48,570 nucleotides of DNA from Algibacter sp. (GTDB taxonomy: Bacteria; Bacteroidota; Bacteroidia; Flavobacteriales; Flavobacteriaceae). The notes beneath the pieces are model-generated. The model saw only the letters and a list, made by a program, of their open reading frames with translations. It did no database searches and was not told the DNA's origin. The position numbers and the translations under genes were made by a program. The stretch lies in NCBI RefSeq assembly GCF_029245835.1, contig NZ_JAQWOO010000076.1, positions 1 through 48,570 on the forward strand, in the 5' to 3' direction. Every line of letters starts with the position of its first letter. Position 1 is the first letter of the stretch. Of this stretch, positions 8,069-17,465 are shown piece after piece.

Positions 8069-11000
8069 AATCCAAACCCAACCCTAAACGCTAAACGCAA
8101 CCCGTCGTCGCTATTAAAAGCAGATAGATTTAACGTTAAAATATCAGCTGCATTAGCAAATATTCCACCGCCAATTGAGGTATTCCAGTTATTTGAATTA
8201 TTGTTTGGGTTTCCGTCTAAAATTAATGCGTCTTCAAGCCAGACTTTTCCGTAATCAAAACCTCCATAAACTCCAATATTTAAGGGTAAAAGCCCTGTTC
8301 TTACTTTACGTAAATTTAAGCGTAAATCGGAACTTTGATAAAATGAATTTTTACCAGAAAAGCGCTCATTTCTATACCCACGCAGTCCATTATTTGCTCC
8401 CAAATTTGCTGATTGATAAAACTCGAAATCATCACCAAAAATAAAATGTGCTTTGGCATGTGTTGCAAAAACAAGCTGCCCACTAGCCACTAACTTATAA
8501 TCGAAACCAAGTTCTGGTATAAAGTAGGCAAAGCCTTTTGACTCCTCTAAATTAGACTTATAACCAATTTGCAAACTGGTTTGCATACCTAAAGTAGGAA
8601 ATGCATCGTTATCTTTATTTTGATAGGTATAAATCGCGTCTGCACCTACAAAATCTTTTTGATTTTCTATGCCGTTTGCAACATAAAAGGTGTTTATAAA
8701 TCGATCGTTAGTTTCTTCAACTTCAATAGACTCATAACTTAAACCTAATTTAAAATGCGCTCCTAACTCGCCTCTCCAATTTAATGAAGGTGCAAATTTT
8801 ATTATACTTAATTTTACACGATTATAATCTAAATCATAAATATCCTCATTATCACTGTTTAAGTTGGGTGTACTATTCCCAAAACCAAAGAAATTAATAG
8901 CATAATTTGGACTTGTATATTTAGCATTTAAGCCCAAATTCCATGACCCTAAAACATTGGCAAACTCTCCGTTATATTGAAAATCGAATCCACTAGTTGC
9001 AAAATAATAAGCTCCAGAAAAAGTATGTTGAGAACTAAACGGATTGCGCTCAAAACCATAATTGGTAAGTGTATTTACAAAACCTATTTTAAAACCATCA
9101 TCTGGATTTGCCCCTAAAACCGGCATAAATTGGTTGGCGCTGTTTTTAGGCTTTGCATAGTCATAAATATTAGTTTCATAATCGTCTGTCAAGTTTTTAC
9201 TGCCTTTATTGGTAGTAAACTCATTTTTCTTAGACTTGTAATCATATATTTTAACTTTATTACCGTTTTCAATAGTGTATGTATCATTATTTTGCCCTCC
9301 AATAAGCCTTATTTTTATTAAATCATCACCATCTCCTGCTACTTTAAAAACGTCGTCATCGTCAAGACCATAGATCCAAATTTCTTTTGTATCCACTTTA
9401 TTGTATGTCTTTTGATGTAAAGTGATTCCTTTTTTACCATCTTTAATGCGATATGCTGTTAGTTTGGTATTGCCATTAGGCATTCGCTCAATTTCAAACA
9501 AATCGTCTTTATCGGTCCCTCTTATTAAAGGTGTTCTATTTAGTGCTTTATAATATTGGTTCGCTATTTCTGGTAGGTTTTTAAGTCGTGATTTAAGCAC
9601 TCGCTTAATCTCTGAAATAGTTTCGTCTTGAACTTCTTTTGGAAACGCTTTAAAGGCATTATCCATAACAACATCGGTCAAGTTTTTTTGAATGAACGCC
9701 ACTTGTTCTTCCCATTGCTTTTTTGTGGTTTCATTAAGCAACATCATATCTAATGAAAACGGACTAGAGTTAAACCCTTTTACATTTCTAATAGCATCAT
9801 TAAACCCTTCCATTAGCTTTAAAGGTGGCACAATACGAGATGCTAAATTCATTAAAGCACCATCGCCCATTATCGAAAAGGCCTGATCTCTATCTCTAGG
9901 AATTGGTCTATAAACCACTTTATCAGATTCCTTAAACTCTGCCCAACGCCATTGGTCTGTATGTCTATCCCAATCTCCAATTGCCATATCAAATAATCGA
10001 GCTCTTAAAAACATAACATCATCAACTACATATTTTTCATCTTTACGAAGCTTCTTCATCAAATCGCCTGTACTTTCAATTTTATTTGAGTTCCCAAAGC
10101 TTTTTAGGTTTCCATGACCATCAGACACGTGCTCTTCAATCATATATAATTCATCTCCAAAATCTGTATTAAAAGCCGCTAAAGCATTTTGTTTTGGTAC
10201 AAAATATAATACCGGATTGGTATGATATAAATTAACAGCATCAGATAAATCTCCGGTTACAAACGGCGCATACGGGTGTGATCCTGTATAAAAATCTTGT
10301 AATAAACTTTCGGTAGCCGTTCCATCAAACTGACCTTCGATATACTGGTCTTTAAAAGCCATGGCCTGTAAATATATCGTAGCACTTTTTCTGATGGCGC
10401 GCATCACATAGCGCTTGCCTTCTTTATTTACCAATTGGAGTGACTTTGATTGATGTCCACCACCCTTTCTAGTTGGCGTTAACCCACCAAACAGTGTGTC
10501 TAAATGGACTGTTGGCACATTTACTTTTGTTCCATAATAAGCTCTGTAACGCTCTCCCCAAATGTATTTATGGAAACCACTTTTTGCAACTTCTTCTTCG
10601 GAATATACGGATGCTGATTTATGATCTGGAAACAAATTATCATAATTAGAAATAACTTCTTTTTTATCTTCTGAAAACACTTCTGTTTGAAAAATGACTT
10701 TATCATTTTTTGCTGAATAAAACCGAACAATTGATGCCCCATCTGTAAATACATCTAACCTTGCGTATCCATTATCACTTGAAGAAAACACATCATTTAC
10801 ATTTCGTGTTGCCGTAGCTTTTGATCCCGAACCACTTACTATTTGGGGTAAATTATCTTTTACTAAATACTGCAAACTATGCTCATGTCCAGACACAAAA
10901 AGAGTTTTACCGTTTTCCTGAGCTAAGGTTACAACACGTTTTTTAAAGGCATTATACTTTTTATTTTGTAAATCAGCAGGAGATACGCCGGTCGTTTTTC

Positions 11001-11763
11001 GCAGTACATTTTTTAAGGTTCCTAAAACAGGAATAGGTTTTAAATGAGACGCAAAATCATATTGCCCGCCATGAGGCCCATTGGTAAACATAGGATGATG
11101 CATAGCAATTATAGTTGTTTTACCTCGCGCTTTTTTTATTAAACCTTCTAATTCTTCAAAAAACTTAAATCGGGTTTTAATTTCGCAATCATCATTTATA
11201 GTTGGGTGTTTATCCCAGTTTGTTAAATACCATTCCGTATCAACAACTATCATAACGATATCGTCTGATATATCTACTTTTTCAATTGGGCAACCATTTT
11301 CTGGTAAAAATGTATTTTTACCAAGAGCATCTTCAATGTATTTCTCTTGTCGTTTTAGGCCTTTTAGACCATTACTGTACCAATCATGATTTCCAGGAAT
11401 AAAAATAGTTTCGCCTTTAAAATCTTTAACCGCATCTATCTGAGCATTTAACTGATTTTCGGCAGAAGCACGTCCTTTCTCTCCTTTTTTTGGCAAACCT
11501 TTTGGATAAATATTATCCCCTAGAAAAATCACTGTGCTATTTTTAGATGCTTCCGAAAGTTCCTTTTTAAACGCGCTTATAGCCTTTGAAGACTCTGGAA
11601 CCCCTGAAATACCTGCATCACCAATTAAATAAAAGGAATGTGCTATTTCTTTATCTGGAAAAGCAGAATATTTAAAATCGTCCTTATACTGGGCTTTATA
11701 AGTCGCACAAGCATTTAAGATAATTACAACTATAAATAGAGATGCGATTTTTTGAAACTTCAT
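8065..11763 (-). CDS. Calcineurin-like phosphoesterase fused to an outer-membrane beta-barrel (lipoprotein)
   Basis: 1232 residues. The signal peptide ends with lipobox LNAC (Cys19). Residues ~44-350 form a metallophosphoesterase: D49 (IGDAG), GDN at 82-84, GNHDWY at 124-129, HHPMFTNGPHGG, and GHEHSLQ, all metal-binding motifs. A middle segment (~400-760) has GGLTPTRKGGGHQSKSL and RPIPRDRDQAFS, conserved-looking but unknown to me. The final ~350 residues are alternating strands ending RLAFRVGFGF, with the terminal aromatic residue expected of a BamA/Omp85-like barrel. The protein therefore probably displays a phosphatase at the outer membrane. Substrate unknown. The gene stands alone, convergent with the small lipoprotein. 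Confidence 0.8.
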   Translation of the reverse strand: MKFQKIASLFIVVIILNACATYKAQYKDDFKYSAFPDKEIAHSFYLIGDAGISGVPESSKAISAFKKELSEASKNSTVIFLGDNIYPKGLPKKGEKGRASAENQLNAQIDAVKDFKGETIFIPGNHDWYSNGLKGLKRQEKYIEDALGKNTFLPENGCPIEKVDISDDIVMIVVDTEWYLTNWDKHPTINDDCEIKTRFKFFEELEGLIKKARGKTTIIAMHHPMFTNGPHGGQYDFASHLKPIPVLGTLKNVLRKTTGVSPADLQNKKYNAFKKRVVTLAQENGKTLFVSGHEHSLQYLVKDNLPQIVSGSGSKATATRNVNDVFSSSDNGYARLDVFTDGASIVRFYSAKNDKVIFQTEVFSEDKKEVISNYDNLFPDHKSASVYSEEEVAKSGFHKYIWGERYRAYYGTKVNVPTVHLDTLFGGLTPTRKGGGHQSKSLQLVNKEGKRYVMRAIRKSATIYLQAMAFKDQYIEGQFDGTATESLLQDFYTGSHPYAPFVTGDLSDAVNLYHTNPVLYFVPKQNALAAFNTDFGDELYMIEEHVSDGHGNLKSFGNSNKIESTGDLMKKLRKDEKYVVDDVMFLRARLFDMAIGDWDRHTDQWRWAEFKESDKVVYRPIPRDRDQAFSIMGDGALMNLASRIVPPLKLMEGFNDAIRNVKGFNSSPFSLDMMLLNETTKKQWEEQVAFIQKNLTDVVMDNAFKAFPKEVQDETISEIKRVLKSRLKNLPEIANQYYKALNRTPLIRGTDKDDLFEIERMPNGNTKLTAYRIKDGKKGITLHQKTYNKVDTKEIWIYGLDDDDVFKVAGDGDDLIKIRLIGGQNNDTYTIENGNKVKIYDYKSKKNEFTTNKGSKNLTDDYETNIYDYAKPKNSANQFMPVLGANPDDGFKIGFVNTLTNYGFERNPFSSQHTFSGAYYFATSGFDFQYNGEFANVLGSWNLGLNAKYTSPNYAINFFGFGNSTPNLNSDNEDIYDLDYNRVKLSIIKFAPSLNWRGELGAHFKLGLSYESIEVEETNDRFINTFYVANGIENQKDFVGADAIYTYQNKDNDAFPTLGMQTSLQIGYKSNLEESKGFAYFIPELGFDYKLVASGQLVFATHAKAHFIFGDDFEFYQSANLGANNGLRGYRNERFSGKNSFYQSSDLRLNLRKVRTGLLPLNIGVYGGFDYGKVWLEDALILDGNPNNNSNNWNTSIGGGIFANAADILTLNLSAFNSDDGLRLAFRVGFGF

Positions 11764-11808
11764 ATTAGGTTCGGATTAATTTTTTAAAGATAATAATTAC
11801 AATGTTAT

Positions 11809-12774
11809 TTAGTTCCAACTTAAAGCGCTTCGCTCCTTCCAATAGGCTTCTGGAACTACTTTTAATGTTTCAAACAATTTTAATTCTTCAATCGTAAAGT
11901 TAAAATTTAAAGCTTTTAGGTTTTGTGTTAATTGCCTTTTATTTGAAGCACCGCTTAACACATAGGTAGGCTCTAAACGATCCATCACAAAGCGTAAAGC
12001 AATAGCATCAAAACCTACTTCATACTTTTTTGATAATTGATTTAAGATTTTATATGCTTCAGAGTAATGCTGAAATTTTTCGTTTTGAAAAACGCGCCCA
12101 TTTGCCAAAGCTTCCTTAATAATCACTTTTTTCCCTTGTTTTAAAACGTCTTTTAAAATTGAAAAAGGAGATTGTTCGAAAATATTATAAGTCACCTGAA
12201 AACTTTCAAATAACGGCTCATTATTTACTTTTACTTTCAAAGCTGCTTCAATAACTTCTTTTTGATTGGCACCACTCGTTGTCATTCCAATATGCAATCC
12301 TGTCTCTTTTTTTATTAGTTGCAATTGATTTAAAACCGCTTCATTTTCTAAAATACCACTCTCAAAAGTAGCCGAATGCACTTGATAGTATTTTAGTTTT
12401 GGAAGCATGTATTTTGAAACTTGCCATTGTTGTAACAACTTTTTTAAAGAATGTTCTTTTACTTCATGTTTTCCTTCAAAACCCAACTCCCAATTAGCCA
12501 CATAAGTATACCCCCATTTTGTACCTAAAACGACATCAGAATGACTATTTTTATCATGCCACTCTTTTAAAAAAGCCTCGCCTTTTCCGTACGATGGTGC
12601 GGTATCAAAATAGCGGATTCCTAATTTATAGGCTTTATCTAAAACTGAAAACGTATTACTTTTAAAAGCTTCTTCAGATTTATCAATCGAATTATCCGTT
12701 CTAATATTTATATATTCTGGCCTACCAAGAGCGGCTAATCCTAATCCTATTTTAGTTTTTGATTTTTTTTTCAT
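11809..12774 (-). CDS. Aldo/keto reductase
   Basis: This 321-residue (beta/alpha)8 oxidoreductase is expected to reduce aldehydes or ketones with NADPH. Catalytic-tetrad candidates are visible: Asp and Tyr in FDTAPSYGKGEAF, Lys in LGTKWGY, and His in YYQVHSATFE. The longest frame starts with TTG at 12777; the ATG at 12774 is preferable because it gives a TGATG overlap with the OsmC stop. The coupling to OsmC, hydrolase and Msr genes suggests a role in detoxifying reactive carbonyls. The substrate is not readable from sequence. Confidence 0.85.
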   Translation of the reverse strand: MKKKSKTKIGLGLAALGRPEYINIRTDNSIDKSEEAFKSNTFSVLDKAYKLGIRYFDTAPSYGKGEAFLKEWHDKNSHSDVVLGTKWGYTYVANWELGFEGKHEVKEHSLKKLLQQWQVSKYMLPKLKYYQVHSATFESGILENEAVLNQLQLIKKETGLHIGMTTSGANQKEVIEAALKVKVNNEPLFESFQVTYNIFEQSPFSILKDVLKQGKKVIIKEALANGRVFQNEKFQHYSEAYKILNQLSKKYEVGFDAIALRFVMDRLEPTYVLSGASNKRQLTQNLKALNFNFTIEELKLFETLKVVPEAYWKERSALSWN

Positions 12775-13283
12775 CAATCAATAAGTTCTGTTTCAATTAT
12801 TACTTCACTTTGTAACGTTTTATGCACTGGACACTTCGATGCTATTTCTTTTAATCTTGTTTTTTGTTTTCCATCTAAATTCCCAACAAATTTTAATCGT
12901 TTTTGCAGATGATCTATTTTTGTTGGCTTATCAATATCCAACATTAAATCGTCGCTATGCTTTTTAGAATACGTGATATAAGCATAAACTTCTTGTAAGT
13001 CCCACTTTTTACGTTGGGCATACAATTTTAGAGTCATTACGGTACAAGCAGCTAATCCTGCGCTTAAATAATCGTAAGGTGAAGGTCCAAAATCATCACC
13101 TCCTATACTCTCAGGTTCATCTGCTATAAAATTATGTTTTTTAGTTTGAATATCCGTGGTAAAATTATCTTCAGTTAGATTTAAATGCGCCACGAGTTGC
13201 TCGCCTTTAGTTTCTAACATCTTATTATCTTTTTGCTCAAAATAACGTTGTACCCATGTGCCAATCATATTACCTACATACAT
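12774..13283 (-). CDS. OsmC-family domain, 3' part of a split hydrolase-OsmC gene
   Basis: 169 residues as an open frame. OsmC/Ohr proteins reduce organic hydroperoxides with two cysteines; both are visible, in [15 protein letters not shown] and SKCPVHKTL. Residues before about 20 ([15 protein letters not shown]) are not a normal OsmC start. They continue the C-terminal helix of the upstream alpha/beta hydrolase, as in the fused 'alpha/beta hydrolase/OsmC' proteins of about 400 residues found in Flavobacteria. The two frames are offset by a TATG x3 repeat at 13277-13288; removing one 4-bp unit joins them. It could be translated alone from 13283 or from an internal ATG such as MLETKGEQL. Confidence 0.82.
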   Translation of the reverse strand: MYVGNMIGTWVQRYFEQKDNKMLETKGEQLVAHLNLTEDNFTTDIQTKKHNFIADEPESIGGDDFGPSPYDYLSAGLAACTVMTLKLYAQRKKWDLQEVYAYITYSKKHSDDLMLDIDKPTKIDHLQKRLKFVGNLDGKQKTRLKEIASKCPVHKTLQSEVIIETELID

Positions 13284-13998
13284 ACATACTATCTTTTGGG
13301 TTAGTTAGTAAATGATCTGCATCGTCTAAACTCACAAAACTCTTAGGATGATGGGCGTCATGATATAATTTATGAGCATTATCAATACCTACAATACCAT
13401 CAAATGGCGCATGCATGATGAGTAATGGTTTTCTTAAATTCTTCGTGATTTCGGGCAAATTCGTCTTTCCAAAATCTTCAACAAATTCTTCATTAATTTT
13501 GAATGGTCTGCCTCCAATATTCACTTCAACTTCACCTTTCTCCTTAATGGCATCAATACCATGTGAGAATAAATGCGTCACATGACTTACCGTTGCAGGT
13601 GCGCCAACCGTGGCAACTGCTTTTATGTTTTCTAATTTTGATGCTGCGACAATTACCGCCGCACCTCCTAACGAATGCCCAACTAATAAACTTGGTACAC
13701 CATAATTTACAGCTAAATAATCGTTTACAGCAATTAAATCATCCACATTTGCAGAAAAATAACTTTCCGTAAATTCGCCTTCACTTCTTCCTAAACCTGT
13801 AAAATCAAAACGCACCACTCCAAATCCATGACTGGTTAAAGATCTACTTATATTTTTCACAGCACCTAAAGCACTGCTGCAAGTAAAACAATGCGCAAAA
13901 ACGGCATAATATTGTGGTTTTTGATCTGCAGGCTGCTCTAAAAACGCCTGTAACTTATGTCCCTTTTTATTTAGAATATTCAGCTTGATACTACTCAT
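13270..13998 (-). CDS. Alpha/beta hydrolase, 5' part of a split hydrolase-OsmC gene
   Basis: A serine hydrolase fold of 242 residues: oxyanion region [21 protein letters not shown], nucleophile elbow [11 protein letters not shown] (Ser), APFDGIVG (acid) and DADHLL (His). The frame ends KDSMYVCR-stop immediately after a TATG tandem repeat, while the -1/+2 frame continues as [10 protein letters not shown] into OsmC. This reads as a fused bifunctional gene interrupted by a 4-bp expansion. The hydrolase catalytic triad is complete before the break, so this half may still work. It overlaps the MsrA gene upstream by 8 bp. Confidence 0.85.
   Translation of the reverse strand: MSSIKLNILNKKGHKLQAFLEQPADQKPQYYAVFAHCFTCSSALGAVKNISRSLTSHGFGVVRFDFTGLGRSEGEFTESYFSANVDDLIAVNDYLAVNYGVPSLLVGHSLGGAAVIVAASKLENIKAVATVGAPATVSHVTHLFSHGIDAIKEKGEVEVNIGGRPFKINEEFVEDFGKTNLPEITKNLRKPLLIMHAPFDGIVGIDNAHKLYHDAHHPKSFVSLDDADHLLTNPKDSMYVCR
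13277..13288 (-). repeat. TATG x3 tetranucleotide repeat at a frameshift
   Basis: The plus strand reads CATACATACATA. On the coding (minus) strand the three TATG units lie exactly where the hydrolase frame leaves the OsmC frame. Deleting one unit gives [11 protein letters not shown] in frame from hydrolase to OsmC. Confidence 0.8.
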
Positions 13999-14512
13999 TT
14001 TTTAGATGTTTCAATTTATTTTGATTAGTGTAATTTGAAAATTGTTTTAATAATATTTCCAATTTTGGATTAATAAAACGTTCACAAAAAGGTTTTTCTG
14101 GATTACTGAAATAGTAATTTTGAATCTGTTCTCGCGAGATTTTAAACCTATCAAACGAAAACACTTGAGTTATTAATTCCTTTTGAAATTTATTTTGAAA
14201 CGATTTCAGGATTTCTTCTGACTCCAATTTTTGTTCTTCTGAAAATGCATATACTGCCGAACGATACTTGGTTCGCATAGAATGATTTGATGTACTTTTG
14301 TGGGTATTCAAATGAATTTCAATAATTGTTTTAAGTGAAATTTCTTCAGCATTAAAATGAACTATAATCGCTTCGGAAAACGTATTGTTTTTTCCAATTG
14401 AAGCCACAAAACCTTGTTCTACCTCTGAAACACCAAGCAAAGACTGAAAAATAGCCTCGGCACACCAGTGGCATCCGCCGCCTAAAGCAATTTTATTTAG
14501 TGCTTGTAACAT
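13991..14512 (-). CDS. Divergent MsrA-like peptide methionine sulfoxide reductase
   Basis: A 173-residue MsrA-fold protein, reducing the S-epimer of methionine sulfoxide. The active-site loop is GGGCHWCAEAIF, so the catalytic Cys is kept but Phe is replaced by His. The canonical 'HNPTTxNRQGxDxGxQYRS' segment is changed to HLNTHKSTSNHSMRTKYRS, retaining only the YRS end. YYFSNPEKPFCERFI resembles the C-terminal region of MsrA. These changes point to altered substrate or reductant use, though the core looks functional. The stop overlaps the hydrolase start by 8 bp, tying this gene to the hydrolase/OsmC/aldo-keto reductase set. Confidence 0.8.
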   Translation of the reverse strand: MLQALNKIALGGGCHWCAEAIFQSLLGVSEVEQGFVASIGKNNTFSEAIIVHFNAEEISLKTIIEIHLNTHKSTSNHSMRTKYRSAVYAFSEEQKLESEEILKSFQNKFQKELITQVFSFDRFKISREQIQNYYFSNPEKPFCERFINPKLEILLKQFSNYTNQNKLKHLKNE

Positions 14513-14547
14513 GTTTATTATTCTAAATTAAAGATTCCTTTTTTAAA

Positions 14548-15042
14548 TTATATAAAAGACTCTTCAAATCTTTCGAAATGACACGTGTAACCATTAGGGA
14601 TTCTTACTAAATAATCTTGGTGCTCTGGCTCTGCTTTCCAAAAGGGTGAATAGGGCTCTAAAGTTGTTACAACATCTCCGTCCCATTTACCAGAATCGTT
14701 AACAATTTTAATAATATCTTGGGCATCTTTTTTTTCTTCTTCATTCTGAAAAAATATAGCTGATCTATAACTCGAGCCTCTATCGTTTCCCTGTCTATCT
14801 ATTGTTGTAGGGTTATGAATTCTGAAGAAATAATCTAATATTTCTCTGAATGAGGTTTCGTTTGGATCATAAGTTAGTTCGATCCCTTCTGCATGACCAG
14901 GATGATTTTTATACGTCGGATTGTCGTTTTCACCACCTTGGTATCCTACTTCTGTATCTATAATCCCTAGGCGCGTTCTGAATAAATCTTCCATTCCCCA
15001 GAAACAGCCTCCTGCTATATATGCTTTTTTATAATTGCTCAT
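14548..15042 (-). CDS. msrA: Peptide-methionine (S)-S-oxide reductase MsrA (GCFWG type)
   Basis: This 164-residue MsrA is cytoplasmic, with no signal peptide. The active site is [12 protein letters not shown]: the catalytic Cys is present, the second Cys of the GCFWC form is replaced by Gly, so recycling must use another Cys or an external thiol directly. Conserved [44 protein letters not shown] and AEPEHQDYL are all present. Intact length. It lies alone between the divergent MsrA and SelO genes with about 60-bp gaps on SelO's side. Confidence 0.92.
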   Translation of the reverse strand: MSNYKKAYIAGGCFWGMEDLFRTRLGIIDTEVGYQGGENDNPTYKNHPGHAEGIELTYDPNETSFREILDYFFRIHNPTTIDRQGNDRGSSYRSAIFFQNEEEKKDAQDIIKIVNDSGKWDGDVVTTLEPYSPFWKAEPEHQDYLVRIPNGYTCHFERFEESFI

Positions 15043-15102
15043 TTTTTAATTTTTATATTTTTTATTTTTTTTCGAATTAATTTATATTTTAAAAGTAACC
15101 TG

Positions 15103-16665
15103 TTACGAACTACAGGACAACATAGAGCATCCTACTTTATTCCTTGCCCAATCGGGACGTTTTGCAAACCATTTTTCATATTCTGGTTGCTCATCATAAG
15201 GGTTTTTTAGCATTTTAAAAAACTCATCTATTAATTTATAATCCCCTTTATCTGCATCATCAATGGCTAATTGTGCCATATAATTTCGTAATACATATTT
15301 AGGGTTAATAGTACTCATTTCTGTTTTTCTTTCTTCATCTGAACCTGATTCTTGTTTTAATCTAATGGCATATTTATCAAACCAATCGTTCCATCGTTTT
15401 TCAATATTTCCAACAACATTCTCTGGTTTATAAAATGCATCTTGAATTATTCCTAGTCCCTTTGAAGCTTCATCTTTTTCAAAATCGCCTAAATTCCTAA
15501 AGAATATTGTCATATCTGTTTCCGTTGAATGCAAAATATCTTCCAATTCTAGAACAAGCCTCTGATCATTTTCAGCTTCAACTTTTAATCCTAACTTGGA
15601 ACGCATCATATTCAACAAACGTGTTTCAAAATCAGTTTTATATTGATTCAATATCGTTTCAAGAGGTTCAGCATCTTCAACTAATGGATAAATGGCATTT
15701 GCTAATTGCAGTAAATTCCACAACCCAATATTAGGTTGATTGCCGTAACGGTAACGTTTATGTTGGCTATCCGTAGTGTTTGGCGTCCAACCATACTCAT
15801 AACCTTCCAACCAGCCATAAGGCCCATAATCTATAGTTAAACCAAGAATTGACATATTATCTGTATTCATCACGCCATGAACAAAACCAACACGCTGCCA
15901 ATGGATAATCATGTCTAATGTTCGGTTTGAAACGTCTTTAAAAAATTGAATATAAGTATCTTTTGATGGCTCACCTAAGTGCGAAAAATGATGTTTTATG
16001 GTATAATCTACCAAGGCATTAAGTGTCTCATTATCTTGTTTTGCTGCAAAAATTTGATAATTTCCGAAGCGCAAAAAAGACTCAGCTGTTCTACAAACAA
16101 TCGCTCCCTTTTCATATGCTGAATTGCCGTCATACATAACATCTCTCAACACTTTGTCTCCTGATAATGCCAAAGACAACGCTCGAGTTGTGGGTACGCC
16201 TAAATGAAACATAGCTTCACTACACAAATACTCCCGAATAGAAGACCGCAATACCGCTAAACCATCAGCAGTTCTTGAATATGGTGTTTCGCCAGCGCCT
16301 TTTAATTGTAATTGCCAACTTTTATTATTATGTTCAACTTCGCACAAATTTATAGCACGACCATCACCTAGTTGGCCCGCCCAATTTCCAAACTGATGTC
16401 CACCATAACACATCGCATAAGGAGTTGTTTTTTCCAATACCGCATTTCCTGTAAAGACTTTTAGAAAGTGGTCGCTTTTAGCATCAGCATCAGAAAGCCC
16501 AATATTTTCAAGCATTTCTGGTGATACATGTAATACTTCTGGTTTTGCAGTTTCTTTTGGCAAAACATAAGAAAAACAAGCTTTTGACACTTGTCGTCTT
16601 GTGTTTTCCAAAATGGGGTCTGCAGGTAATACTTTATTGAATTTATCTTTTATGTTTAACTTCAT
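15103..16665 (-). CDS. selO: SelO/YdiU protein adenylyltransferase (AMPylase)
   Basis: A pseudokinase of the SelO family, 520 residues from the ATG at 16665. The family transfers AMP from ATP, bound in flipped orientation, to Ser/Thr/Tyr residues of target proteins. Visible marks are YGGHQFGNWAGQLGDGRA, the ATP-binding LQLKGAGETPYSRTADG (Lys near residue 122), LRSSIREYLCSEA, HGVMNTDNMSI and LTIDYGPYGW with metal-binding Asp/Asn. The C-terminus ends GCSMLSCSS, with Cys where eukaryotic SelO has selenocysteine. The longer frame would start at 16683, but 16665 gives an ATGA overlap with the glutaredoxin-like stop. In E. coli, SelO targets include glutaredoxin GrxA, so that coupling is meaningful. 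Confidence 0.92.
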   Translation of the reverse strand: MKLNIKDKFNKVLPADPILENTRRQVSKACFSYVLPKETAKPEVLHVSPEMLENIGLSDADAKSDHFLKVFTGNAVLEKTTPYAMCYGGHQFGNWAGQLGDGRAINLCEVEHNNKSWQLQLKGAGETPYSRTADGLAVLRSSIREYLCSEAMFHLGVPTTRALSLALSGDKVLRDVMYDGNSAYEKGAIVCRTAESFLRFGNYQIFAAKQDNETLNALVDYTIKHHFSHLGEPSKDTYIQFFKDVSNRTLDMIIHWQRVGFVHGVMNTDNMSILGLTIDYGPYGWLEGYEYGWTPNTTDSQHKRYRYGNQPNIGLWNLLQLANAIYPLVEDAEPLETILNQYKTDFETRLLNMMRSKLGLKVEAENDQRLVLELEDILHSTETDMTIFFRNLGDFEKDEASKGLGIIQDAFYKPENVVGNIEKRWNDWFDKYAIRLKQESGSDEERKTEMSTINPKYVLRNYMAQLAIDDADKGDYKLIDEFFKMLKNPYDEQPEYEKWFAKRPDWARNKVGCSMLSCSS

Positions 16666-16904
16666 ATTAATGTTCCAATCCATTTTTTTAAATCTTTATT
16701 CGTCGGGTTTCTTAGTTTCTTTTCTCCAATAGTAACCGTTGGGAAATTAAGCTTTCTGTTTTCGTATAAGCTTCTCAAAGCCAATGCATTGGCTTCATTC
16801 AATTCAACATCCAAGAACTCATATTCTAAACTCAAATCCTCTAAATACTTTTTATAATACTGAGTTTTATGACACCTTTTGGTGCCATAAAGTTTAATTT
16901 TCAT
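16662..16904 (-). CDS. Glutaredoxin-like protein
   Basis: An 80-residue thioredoxin-fold protein: MKIKLYGTKRCHKTQYYKK has the first strand followed by C11-H-K-T, a monothiol version of the CxxC site, and NFPTVTIG supplies the cis-Pro 'TVP'-like loop. It should act in glutathione- or bacillithiol-like thiol exchange, or in reducing Msr enzymes. It begins at ATG 16904, sharing one base with the MsrA stop, and overlaps the SelO start by 4 bp (ATGA). This strongly suggests MsrA-Grx-SelO is one translationally coupled unit. NrdH-like or arsenate-reductase-like roles are less likely. Confidence 0.8.
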   Translation of the reverse strand: MKIKLYGTKRCHKTQYYKKYLEDLSLEYEFLDVELNEANALALRSLYENRKLNFPTVTIGEKKLRNPTNKDLKKWIGTLI

Positions 16905-17449
16905 TAATTCTGTTTTAACTTATATTTATGTAATTCCCTAAGCTTCGCCAATTTTGGTGCAATTACAAAACTGCAATACCTTTGTGTTTGATTATTTTTA
17001 TAATAATCTTGATGCTCTTTTTCGGCTTCATAAAAAACAGATAATAAGCCTATTTCTGTTACAATGGGGTCTTCGTAATATGGCGTAACTTCTTTTACCA
17101 CAATTTCAGCAATTTCTTTTTGAGCTTCGTTGAGACAATAAATCACTGAACGGTATTGCGTGCCTTTGTCTGCGCCTTGCCTGTTTAAAGTTGTAGGATT
17201 GTGGGTCGTCATGAAAATGATTAAAATGTCTTTATATGAAACTACATTCGCATCAAATGTTACTTGCACCACTTCGGCGTGACCTGTTAAACCTGAACAT
17301 ATTTCGCGATATGTTGGATGTCCAGGAACAGTTCCGCCAGAATATCCAGACATTACTTTTTCAACACCTTTTACTTCTTGAAACACGGCTTCTGTACACC
17401 AAAAGCAGCCACCACCAATTATGGCCAATTGCATGTTTTTTACTGTCAT
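16904..17449 (-). CDS. msrA: Peptide-methionine (S)-S-oxide reductase MsrA (GCFWC type)
   Basis: This 181-residue canonical MsrA has GGGCFWCTEAVFQEVKGV with both cysteines, SGYSGGTVPGHPTYREIC, HAEVVQVTFD, HNPTTLNRQGADKGTQYRS and AEKEHQDYY. It repairs methionine-S-sulfoxide in proteins and free methionine. It starts at ATG 17449, though an ATG five codons in is also possible. MsrB lies 88 bp upstream, and downstream it is coupled to the glutaredoxin-like gene by a one-base overlap. Confidence 0.94.
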   Translation of the reverse strand: MTVKNMQLAIIGGGCFWCTEAVFQEVKGVEKVMSGYSGGTVPGHPTYREICSGLTGHAEVVQVTFDANVVSYKDILIIFMTTHNPTTLNRQGADKGTQYRSVIYCLNEAQKEIAEIVVKEVTPYYEDPIVTEIGLLSVFYEAEKEHQDYYKNNQTQRYCSFVIAPKLAKLRELHKYKLKQN

Positions 17450-17465
17450 TTCTCACCCTTGAGTC

